From: Desulfofundulus kuznetsovii DSM 6115
GTDB lineage: Bacteria > Bacillota > Desulfotomaculia > Desulfotomaculales > Desulfovirgulaceae
DNA: 64,000 nucleotides
Assembly: GCF_000214705.1 (NCBI RefSeq)
Contig: NC_015573.1
Span: forward strand, 2,859,001-2,923,000
Direction of reading: 5' to 3'
In this document: positions 48,377 through 55,889 of the stretch, one piece after another
Position numbering within the stretch: the first letter of the stretch is position 1
Layout of the letters: every line of letters begins with the position of its first letter
Made by a program: the position numbers and the translations under genes
Notes under the pieces: generated by a model
What the model was told of the DNA's origin: nothing
Database searches by the model: none
What the model saw: only the letters and a program-made list of their open reading frames with translations

Positions 48377-48571
48377 CTAAAAACATCCCAACTCACAGGC
48401 CTTAATCTTTATACCGAGGATGTCGCAGGCCGTCCCTACCATACGCACCGGGACATTCAGTTCCCTGGCCAACTCCCGAGCGGCAGTGCAGGTTAGCCGG
48501 CCTTCAACTGCGGCCTGCTTAACCGCTTCCAATACCTTTGGTTCAACGGAATTATTTTCCTTCTGTTTCAT
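48377..48571 (-). CDS. Small protein near molybdenum cofactor genes
   Basis: A 64-residue protein with a helix-turn-helix-like middle (LTCTAARELARELNVPVRMV then GTACDILGIK) and a CELGCF end that could bind metal through its two cysteines together with the earlier ones. The ATG has an AGGAGGC site. I recall similar short proteins next to molybdopterin genes in related bacteria, but no function is known to me. Confidence 0.65.
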   Translation of the reverse strand: MKQKENNSVEPKVLEAVKQAAVEGRLTCTAARELARELNVPVRMVGTACDILGIKIKACELGCF

Positions 48572-48808
48572 TTTCCAGCCTCCTTATATTTAACCGCTGC
48601 AGAAAAAACATAAATGGTAAAAATATCCGGCGTCGAAAATGATCTTCAACTTTAGCCGGGTTAGGTATCCAAAGACAAGGTATACTTTTTCTGATCGCGG
48701 GCGGTCGCTAGCACCCGCATCTTAAGAATCACCACTTAAAGATAAACAAAACCTTCTCTATATCATTATGCCATTGATTATACCATAGAAGCAACTGTTT
48801 TGGTACCA

Positions 48809-49822
48809 TTAACTGGCGTCGCCTCGCCCGACATCCATGGAAAGCTCAGGTACACTATCATTTCCTGAAAATATATATACCCCATCACGCTTATATACTT
48901 TTAACTCTCCCCTCTTCAACAAGAACACCATGTGAGCCAAAGTTTCGGCCATGGCAAACCTAATTTCATGTGGGGAAAGATTTTTATCAAAAATTTTCGT
49001 GCAGACATCATAGGCAGTAGCTCCCTGGAACGCAATTTTTTTGATTAACTCCAACCTTTCACGATGGTGAGTTTCCAGCTGATTAATCCTTTCTTCTAAG
49101 CAATCAAATGGTTCCCCGTGGGCGGGCAAGATACGTCGACATTTCAAATGGCGATTTTGTTGAAAAGATTGCATGAAATTTGCTAATGGGTTTGGAGCAG
49201 AATAGGGCAACAGGCTAATATTGGAGGTAATTTTTGGCAATAAATGATCTCCCGAAAAGAGGATATACTTTTCAATGTTATAAAAACAAACATGGCCATC
49301 GGAGTGACCGGGAGTTAAGATTATAAGGTAATTGTAATCACCCAACTGTATTGTTTCCCCGGGTTTGATAATGTTTAAGCGAGGATGCGGCCGGGTTAGA
49401 GGGATCATTTGTAACATGCACTCGACTACGGCGGCTGTTAGGTCTTGTGGCATACCATTTTCTATAAACATTTTCTTTACACTGGACCAGATTTGCTCTC
49501 CTTTTTCCCAATATCTTTGCGCAGCCGCGGCATCCTCTGCACTAATATAAACAGGTGTGCCGGACATTTTTTGTAACCAACCGGCAGCACCATAATGATC
49601 GGGATGGAAATGCGTTAAATAAATCCCCCGGATATCATTAACTCTCACTTGATAAGTTTCCATGAACTGTTGCCAGGTCTTTCTGCTTGCTTCCGTATTC
49701 AACCCCGTATCTATTAACCACCAGCCATTACTCCCTTTAATGGCGTAGCAATTAACATGATCAAGCCTGAAGGGAAGAGGTAATTTAACTCTATGGATAC
49801 CCAATTGTTCGTCTATAAGCAT
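48809..49822 (-). CDS. MBL-fold metallohydrolase
   Basis: A 337-residue metallo-beta-lactamase-fold hydrolase. The metal motif is LTHFHPDHYGAAGWLQ, with further ligands in LTPGHSDGHVCFYN and FSGDHLLPKI. A C-terminal winged-helix-like part (from about 260) is found in homologues such as LACTB2-like and hydroxyacylglutathione hydrolase-like proteins. The ATG has a CCAGGAG site. The substrate may be a thioester or RNA; no proof from sequence. The gene is visibly more A+T-rich than the ilv or glm genes. Confidence 0.85.
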   Translation of the reverse strand: MLIDEQLGIHRVKLPLPFRLDHVNCYAIKGSNGWWLIDTGLNTEASRKTWQQFMETYQVRVNDIRGIYLTHFHPDHYGAAGWLQKMSGTPVYISAEDAAAAQRYWEKGEQIWSSVKKMFIENGMPQDLTAAVVECMLQMIPLTRPHPRLNIIKPGETIQLGDYNYLIILTPGHSDGHVCFYNIEKYILFSGDHLLPKITSNISLLPYSAPNPLANFMQSFQQNRHLKCRRILPAHGEPFDCLEERINQLETHHRERLELIKKIAFQGATAYDVCTKIFDKNLSPHEIRFAMAETLAHMVFLLKRGELKVYKRDGVYIFSGNDSVPELSMDVGRGDAS

Positions 49823-49868
49823 AAAATCGTCTCCTGGATTTTGAGTTTAAGTTTTTGAGCATGGTAGT

Positions 49869-50243
49869 TCATGCAGCTACTGCTAGGTGTTTAAGGGAAA
49901 GGTCACCGGAAAAACCCTTGGTCTCCCTGGACATCTCAATCGGTATTTGCGGAGCAATGGGTGCAGCCCGGTATCCCAGGCGTTCCAAGTATCGACCTGC
50001 CTGGTATGAAAGACGGTAAAGCTGTTCAAACATTCCTTTGGTTTGCGTAGTAGCAACACGGCTGCTTGAACATTTGATGGCACCTGAGAGCATGGGAATA
50101 GCCATCACAATTACACTCCGGGCCCCGGGAATAATATCATTAACGTTCCGTGGCGGGTGGTAATCAGGTATGTTTTCTACGGCGGATATTCCCACGAGCT
50201 CCGCACCCTGTGCACGCAGAAAATCCTTCAGCTTAGCTTCCAT
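49869..50243 (-). pseudogene. N-terminal part of a QueG-like iron-sulfur protein
   Basis: About 124 residues resembling the start of epoxyqueuosine reductase-like proteins (QGAELVGISAVENIPDYHPP, PGARSVIVMAIPML, MSRETKGFSGDLSLKHLAVA). The expected continuation with a GLG.FG.N.L motif and two [4Fe-4S] ferredoxin clusters is missing; a stop follows HLAVAA. This is a truncated gene or a stand-alone N-domain. The start ATG has a GGAGG site. The same family N-domain occurs in non-queuosine reductases of anaerobes, so the original role is unclear. Confidence 0.65.
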
Positions 50244-50320
50244 AAATTCTACCTCCATTCCTTGCTAAGCAACAACAATAGAGCAAGATCGTAAACTTGA
50301 TGTAGTATTTAAGTGTTTAC

Positions 50321-50908
50321 TTAACTATACTTTAAAAACTCTAAAAGATCCCTGGGTGTATTAATATTTATAAAAACCCTTCTAAGATCAGGAACAAGAT
50401 TTAATCTGAATTCATCAATATAATTTACCTTGAGCCTGGACAGCAGATCCATTAACTTAAAATTTTTGCTATCAATAACCAGCTCTATGCTAGGCAAACA
50501 ACTTTTGCTGTAAACAGCAAATAACGGTTCCATACATTCTTTAATACGGGGGACAACAGCATCATAGCCGGAACAAGATCCGACCAGTACCGGGATCAAC
50601 CGAGCATCAATAAAAGGCATATCACAGGCCACGACAAAAATATATGGAGTATCAGCAAAGGTTAAACCGGCATGAATTCCACCCAGTGGCCCGCATCCCG
50701 ACCTAAGATCTTTTACCACGGGCAATCCCAGGTGCTGGTATAAAAATTCACGCTTGTTACTTACAACCATAACTCTAGAAAAAACTTTCCTTAGCTCCGA
50801 GGCAATCTTTTTAATCATGGTGGTTTGACCGATGGGTATGAAGGCCTTATCCATACCCATACGCGTGCTTTTCCCACCGGCCAGAATTACTCCTGTTATT
50901 TCCGTCAT
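50321..50908 (-). CDS. mobA: Molybdenum cofactor guanylyltransferase MobA
   Basis: A 195-residue enzyme that attaches GMP to molybdopterin to make the bis-MGD cofactor. The N-terminal signature LAGGKSTRMGMDKAFIPIG and the later CGPLGGIHAGL and VACDMPFIDARLI motifs fit the family. The start ATG has an AAAGGAG site; an upstream start would overlap fdhD. It lies 22 bp after fdhD in a probable operon supplying the MopB enzyme. Confidence 0.93.
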   Translation of the reverse strand: MTEITGVILAGGKSTRMGMDKAFIPIGQTTMIKKIASELRKVFSRVMVVSNKREFLYQHLGLPVVKDLRSGCGPLGGIHAGLTFADTPYIFVVACDMPFIDARLIPVLVGSCSGYDAVVPRIKECMEPLFAVYSKSCLPSIELVIDSKNFKLMDLLSRLKVNYIDEFRLNLVPDLRRVFININTPRDLLEFLKYS

Positions 50909-50930
50909 TGCAAAAAACTCCTTTAATACG

Positions 50931-51776
50931 CTATTCTTTATCATCTATGACTACCCTTTCGGGGTGTGTATAGATGTTTAAGCGGTCCTGGCGCACAAAA
51001 CCAACTACAGTTATATTCAGGCTATTCGCCATATTCAGGGCAAGGTCGGTGGGAGCAGAGCGGGATATAATTAGCGGTACTCCAACTCTAGCAACTTTGA
51101 TGATCATCTCAGATGAAATGCGACCGGACAGAAGGACAAACTTATCATTAAAGGGAACACCGTCAAGGAAGGCACGCCCCAGGACCTTATCAACCGCATT
51201 GTGCCGCCCGATGTCCTCGTAAAAGTAAAGGATCTCTTGCGCTGTACAAAGGGCCGCACTATGCGTTCCACCGGTACTCTTAAAAACAAGCCCCTGGCTT
51301 TCTCTTCTCTCATTTAAGGCTTTAATCTGGCTGGCTTTAACAGTAAAATTGGCCTCTACCGGTTTCAGGCCGGCATCGTTCATGAAATAAAAAGTGGAAC
51401 GGCCACGACCACAACAAGAGGCCAGGCAACGTTTTAAAAACAGCGATTCAGCCGGGTTGGACTGCACGGTTTCAGCCCAAACGAACCCCTCTTCAGGCAA
51501 TACTTTTATACCTAGAAGATCCTTTCTCTCCGTGATTATGCCTTCGACCAGCAAAAACCCTGCTACCAAAGCATCGATGGCGGAAGGCGAACATACCATC
51601 GTGACAAACTCCTGATCATTCAAAAAAATGGTTATCGGAACCTCGCGAACTACTTCGTCCTGTTCCTGTGTTAAGGAATTACCCCTCAATCGAAAAAGTT
51701 GCACATCAGTAGTCAACTTCTCCTGTTGCAACTTAAAAGACCTCCCATAAGTATCCGGAATAACCAGGCCAGGCAT
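50931..51776 (-). CDS. fdhD: Formate dehydrogenase accessory sulfurtransferase FdhD
   Basis: A 281-residue protein that passes sulfur from a cysteine desulfurase to the Mo-bis-MGD cofactor. The catalytic Cys loop is LASCCGRGR near residue 120, the equivalent of CxxC. Other family segments are STGGTHSAALC, EDIGRHNAVDKVLG and LLSGRISSEMIIKVARVGVP. It indicates that the neighbouring MopB enzyme needs a sulfurated cofactor. Confidence 0.95.
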   Translation of the reverse strand: MPGLVIPDTYGRSFKLQQEKLTTDVQLFRLRGNSLTQEQDEVVREVPITIFLNDQEFVTMVCSPSAIDALVAGFLLVEGIITERKDLLGIKVLPEEGFVWAETVQSNPAESLFLKRCLASCCGRGRSTFYFMNDAGLKPVEANFTVKASQIKALNERRESQGLVFKSTGGTHSAALCTAQEILYFYEDIGRHNAVDKVLGRAFLDGVPFNDKFVLLSGRISSEMIIKVARVGVPLIISRSAPTDLALNMANSLNITVVGFVRQDRLNIYTHPERVVIDDKE

Positions 51777-51906
51777 TAGGTTATTTTATCAATGCCCAAC
51801 CTTTTTCTGCATTTACAAATTAAGACGGTAAATAAAACCCTCTCCACGCTAAAATTCTGTTCATTTGGGAACCTACGTGTACATACCGCTCTCGATTCGT
51901 GCCGGG

Positions 51907-51998
51907 CAAATATGGGCCGCAATGGCGGCACGCCACTCCAAGCTATTTGTTCTTCCTGACCATTTATCCCAATCATTTCTTGCGTGCCGCCATTTTGC
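51907..51998. repeat. Inverted repeat between fdhD and the AsrB-like gene
   Basis: AATGGCGGCACGC near 51920 and GCGTGCCGCCATT near 51985 are exact complements, separated by about 50 nt; outer CGC/GCG bases extend the pairing. No T-run follows on either strand. It lies in a 315-bp gap (51777-52092) with no gene I can support and could act as a processing or regulatory stem within the operon. Confidence 0.7.
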
Positions 51999-52092
51999 GC
52001 TGCCAAAACCAGCTATCCCCCAAAAAACAAGTTCCGTTCCCGGTATTGCACAAGTCTCTTTGGATAACACCGGCTACTACCTTGCGTTCCCC

Positions 52093-52923
52093 CTAAAATG
52101 CTCTCTCCAGCGCCTCCTTTATACTTCCATAAGTGAAGACCGGGCCATCCAGGCACACCCGCTTCTGGCCAACCATACAATGGCCGCACATCCCCATGCC
52201 ACATTGCATTCGCCTCTCCATGGAAACAAGTATCTGGTCGTCACCGAAGCCCATATCGGACAGGCACTGAGTTGCAAACTTCATCATTATACTAGGCCCA
52301 CAGACAACGGCCATCGTATTGACAGGATCGAGTGTTGTTCTCTTGAAAAGCTCTGTTACGACGCCGACATGTCCTTCCCAACCGGTATCCGGTTGATCGA
52401 CAGTAAGAAGGATCTCGATGCCCTGTTCTTGCGCCTTTTCCTTATTGAAGAGGAAGTCCTTGTAAATCAGATCACCTGGAGTTCTTGCTCCATGCAGTAA
52501 TTGCAATTTACCATAATGGTCCCTGTTTTCAATAATGTAATTTATCAAATACCTCACAGCAGCAAGCCCAACCCCACCAGTTACAATACAGATGTTCTTT
52601 CCCTTCATTTCAGCCAATGGAAATCCGTTACCAAACGGCCCCCGGATTCCGATTGTCGAGCCTACGCTCAAGTTTGCAGTTTCCTTCGTAACCCTTCCGA
52701 TCCGCTGGATTGTAGTTTGTAAACGATCCTTTGTTGGTCCGAGAACAGCCGAAACACTCACAGGAAACTCACCGTAGCCAAAAATGGTTAGCTCGACAAA
52801 CTGGCCGGGCAGTGCGCTGAGAGGTTTTCGGCTTTTAAGTGAAATTGTCAGTGTTCTAATATTAGGGGTCTCTTCTTTTATATCATCTACCAAAGCGAGC
52901 TCAGGCATATATAGGTTATTCAT
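52093..52923 (-). CDS. AsrB-like FAD/NAD(P) and [2Fe-2S] electron-transfer protein
   Basis: A 276-residue flavoprotein of the PyrK/AsrB/HydG group. An N-terminal ferredoxin-reductase beta-barrel binds FAD (LSALPGQFVELTIFGYGEFP), the nucleotide domain has ICIVTGGVGLAAVRYL, and the C-terminus holds a [2Fe-2S] cluster site RRMQCGMGMCGHCMVGQKRV followed by a fourth Cys. It passes electrons between NAD(P)H and the partner iron-sulfur protein. It follows the split AsrA-like gene after 2 bp. Confidence 0.9.
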   Translation of the reverse strand: MNNLYMPELALVDDIKEETPNIRTLTISLKSRKPLSALPGQFVELTIFGYGEFPVSVSAVLGPTKDRLQTTIQRIGRVTKETANLSVGSTIGIRGPFGNGFPLAEMKGKNICIVTGGVGLAAVRYLINYIIENRDHYGKLQLLHGARTPGDLIYKDFLFNKEKAQEQGIEILLTVDQPDTGWEGHVGVVTELFKRTTLDPVNTMAVVCGPSIMMKFATQCLSDMGFGDDQILVSMERRMQCGMGMCGHCMVGQKRVCLDGPVFTYGSIKEALERAF

Positions 52924-52925
52924 CC

Positions 52926-53138
52926 CTATCCCTCCTGCAGTCTCCTTAAAGCAGCACGAACATCAATATGAGACGGGCAGAATTCCATGCATCGCCCACA
53001 GCCGACACAAGATACCGATCCATGTTGCTTTGCGGTGTAGTAAAACTTGTGGTAAAGCCTGTGCTTGAACCGCGAGCTCTTCTCCCCTCTCATATTGAGG
53101 TTCCCGGCCATTTGGGCGAACCTCTCAAATCGAAGTTT
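52926..53138 (-). pseudogene. 3' part of an AsrA-like iron-sulfur gene
   Basis: The frame continues the protein cut at 55023: LRFERFAQMAGNLNMRGEKS, then HGSVSCVGCGRCMEFCPSHI for the second [4Fe-4S] cluster, ending at 52926. Joining the two parts gives about 350 residues, the usual length of AsrA. A start codon inside this part (Met of MAGNLN) has no good ribosome site, so separate translation is unlikely. Confidence 0.85.
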
Positions 53139-55022
53139 GAAACTTTCAAATTAAAACCTCCCGGAAATCAAGGGCTCCGGGGCAATAATTAAAGACGTAC
53201 CACTACATTTTCCTTCATTTTACAATAATGAGGGTGTGTGGTAATCATCGGAAGTCCGAGCACTTTGTTTGCAAGTGCCGTTACCGTCGTTTTTGATTTC
53301 AGCTACCTTTAGGGGTGGCCGGATTCCCAGTGCTCTGAATGCTTCATATGCGTTGCCCACCAGTTCCGTGCGGCATAGGTACTTGTCTTCCCCAATACTG
53401 AGTTCCACTGCTTTTAACTGTTGCAGGTCCCTGAGCAGGTAAACGTACTCCAGTTCAACTTCTTTTTCTGCCAGTTTTCTCTGTAAGGCCGATTCCAGGA
53501 CCAGGGCCAGGAAACAGACCATGATGTGTCCCCGGACACGGCTGTCTTTCCAGTGGTAGACCGGGCGCAGGTCCAGACTGGATTTCATTTCCCGGAAGGC
53601 CCGCTCTACACGCCAGAGGTCTTTATAGGCCAGGGCCACTTCTTCGGTACTGAGTTGAGAGTTGGTACGCAGGACGTACTTGCCATCATACCGGGCTTCT
53701 TCTCTCAGGGCTTCCTGATCTATACCCACCACGGCGTCTTTGTTAAGCAATAGATACCGGCGGTAACCACGGTTGCCCACCAGCGATTTGATTCCGCCGT
53801 TTTTAAGCTGTTCTTCCAGCTTCCGGCACATTTCCTCCCGGGCCTTTTTGTCGTGTTCGGCCTGGACGGGATTATGGCAAACGATGTACCGGTCAGCATC
53901 GTACCAGACTTCTTTTACTTTCAGGTTTCCTTTGACGGTCCGGTACCTGCCGCCTGTTTTGAGTACTTCGCCGACGTCTTTGACTTTACGCATGCGCATA
54001 CCCACAATATATTCGATGTGATTTTTGTCCAAATGTTCCAGAATATCCTGGCTGACCATGCCCCGGTCGCCTACAAAGACGACCCGGGTCAGTTGAAACC
54101 GTTCGCGGACGTCGGCAATGATTTGACTGAATGTGTTGACATCAGCTGTATTGCCGGGAAAAACCTCATGGGCTATAGGTATGCCGGCACGGGTCATTAC
54201 CACGCCGACCATTACCTGGATTCTGTCCGGTCGATGATCTTTGGAGTGGCCGTAACGACCCAATTCCTCTGGCCCTCTGCCTTCAAAGTATGTGGATGTG
54301 GTGTCCCAGAAAATCATGTCCACTTCCAGGTCGAACAGGTTTCTGGTGCTGTCAAAAAGGTCCAGTTCTATCCTCTCTTTATATTCGGCCAGAAAATCAA
54401 GGGCACGGTAAAGATGGTGCAGTTCCAGCTGGTCAAAGGACGGCCGGTAAACTTCTTTGAGCCATTCATTAACGCCCCGTTTGGAAAGCGGGTCGCTGAT
54501 CCGGTTCAGCACCATGGCGTAGACGGCCTCAGCCAGTTGGCTGCAGGTGTATGCCTGGGAGAAATGGCGTTTCAGGATAAAGTCCAGGCCAAGTTGTTCC
54601 CACAGATGCCGGAAAATTAAATCCAACCCCCATTCCTTGGCACTGTGAACCATCAGTTTATCAGCTTCGGCCTGTATCCATTTCGTTTTTGAGAATTTAG
54701 CCAGGCTGGCAATGAGCCGGTCAAGGCTGCCTTTCTGAAGTTCGTCGATGCGGCCCAGGTTGGCCACCACTTTCTGGCGCACTTTGCCGTGCTCCCTGAC
54801 GGCTTCGACTATCTGGACATAAGTTCTTTTTGAGCCGTCCTTGTTGGTGAAAGTTTTTGTTCTGGCATACATGGCATAGATATTATACCATGTTAAGGCA
54901 GGTTAGAAAAACTAAATATTTACAGACGTGGCACTACACTTTCGCAATTTTTAAGTATTCCGCTAACTAAGACCCTTGATTTTACTGGGTTTCCAGCTTC
55001 GTTGGAAATGTATGGGGCGCTA
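53139..55022 (-). mobile_element. IS1634-family insertion inside the AsrA-like gene
   Basis: The 1884-bp insert carries one transposase gene. The six bases AAGTTT occur on both sides (53133-53138 and 55023-55028); removing the insert and one copy restores the reading frame exactly (...DSSLKLRFERF...). I could not find clear terminal inverted repeats at these borders. Instead, two imperfect direct repeats with the core GACGTNNCACTACA flank the transposase at about 53185 and 54933. The element ends are therefore well placed by the gene but not explained by IS structure. Confidence 0.85.
53220..54872 (-). CDS. IS1634-family transposase
   Basis: A 550-residue DDE transposase of the IS4-like group. 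The three acidic positions appear in IFWDTTSTYFEG, VFVGDRGMVSQ and AYKDLWRVERAFREMKSSLD (the YREK-like Glu motif), in the usual order. The N-terminus (VQIVEAVREHGKVRQKVVAN) and RVRGHIMVCFLALVLESAL near the C-terminus are typical of IS1634 elements. The gene is intact and could be active, which suggests a recent insertion. Confidence 0.93.
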   Translation of the reverse strand: MYARTKTFTNKDGSKRTYVQIVEAVREHGKVRQKVVANLGRIDELQKGSLDRLIASLAKFSKTKWIQAEADKLMVHSAKEWGLDLIFRHLWEQLGLDFILKRHFSQAYTCSQLAEAVYAMVLNRISDPLSKRGVNEWLKEVYRPSFDQLELHHLYRALDFLAEYKERIELDLFDSTRNLFDLEVDMIFWDTTSTYFEGRGPEELGRYGHSKDHRPDRIQVMVGVVMTRAGIPIAHEVFPGNTADVNTFSQIIADVRERFQLTRVVFVGDRGMVSQDILEHLDKNHIEYIVGMRMRKVKDVGEVLKTGGRYRTVKGNLKVKEVWYDADRYIVCHNPVQAEHDKKAREEMCRKLEEQLKNGGIKSLVGNRGYRRYLLLNKDAVVGIDQEALREEARYDGKYVLRTNSQLSTEEVALAYKDLWRVERAFREMKSSLDLRPVYHWKDSRVRGHIMVCFLALVLESALQRKLAEKEVELEYVYLLRDLQQLKAVELSIGEDKYLCRTELVGNAYEAFRALGIRPPLKVAEIKNDGNGTCKQSARTSDDYHTPSLL

Positions 55023-55883
55023 AAGTTTCAAACTTGAGTCAAAATGGCATGAATCCCACACGAGTACCCTTGTTCCTTCGCTTCCGTCCGGGCTCGTTTT
55101 GTCGATAATGGTAAAGCAGTGGCACGTCGGGCAGACCATATTGCAGGCGCCGCACGTAAAACAATTATCGGAAAACTCATTCCAGAGTTCATCGTTATAC
55201 TTGTCTGCCATAACAGATATTATCTTCGCTGGATCGACTTTCTCCGAAAGCCCCTCCTTAACTTTTTTCAGCTTTGCCTCTCTCAGTTCTCTATCCTGAT
55301 CGGTCGCATCCCTGAAGTAATCAGCGGATATAAGCTCTTTGCCTAGATCGGTTTTTGCTCTAAAGAAGTAACTGTCTCCTATATCCGTCATCAGCAGGTC
55401 GTAGCCGCTTTCAATATCGGGCCCTGAACCCAGGCTATTACAGAAACAGTGTTGCCGGGTTTCACTACAAGTCAAACCAATTATGATGCTCTTGCGTCTC
55501 TTGTCCTGGTAATAATGGTCCACAAAGCTATCTTCCATAAAAACTTTATCGAGGCACAATATTGCTGTAATATCACAAGGTCGTAATCCAAAAAGAACTC
55601 TTTCCTTATCCCAAACTTCCCGCAGGTCCTGTAACTTCACATTCTGGCCGTTTTTTTCATATTTGTAGAGTGGTTGACTATCCGGAAAATATATCCTCTT
55701 AGGAGACAACATGCTGGACTTATAGTCAATTTCCAGATCCTCCACCCCTTTTACGTAGTCAAAGGTCGTATAGGTATACGTGGACGTGGCTCCACCCTTC
55801 TTTGTTGGCCCGATAACTTTATACTTCGTTACCAGATCACCCAAAAACCTGGAGAAATGCGCTTTATCCAGAACTTTTTCCAT
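55023..55883 (-). pseudogene. 5' part of an AsrA-like iron-sulfur gene
   Basis: This part encodes about 287 residues: an N-terminal domain (LFGLRPCDITAILCLDKVFM is a conserved AsrA/HydB segment), CSETRQHCFCNSLGSGP, and the first ferredoxin cluster FTCGACNMVCPTCHCF. It is cut at SCHFDSSLKL by the IS element; a stop occurs three bases inside the insert. In the AsrA family the protein carries electrons from an AsrB-type flavoprotein. With the second cluster missing, the electron chain to the MopB subunit is probably broken in this strain. Confidence 0.88.
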
Positions 55884-55889
55884 ATTCGA

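Noticed and set aside
51776-52006. 76-codon minus-strand frame before fdhD
   Set aside because: It has no ribosome site or family likeness and runs through an inverted repeat; treated as non-coding.
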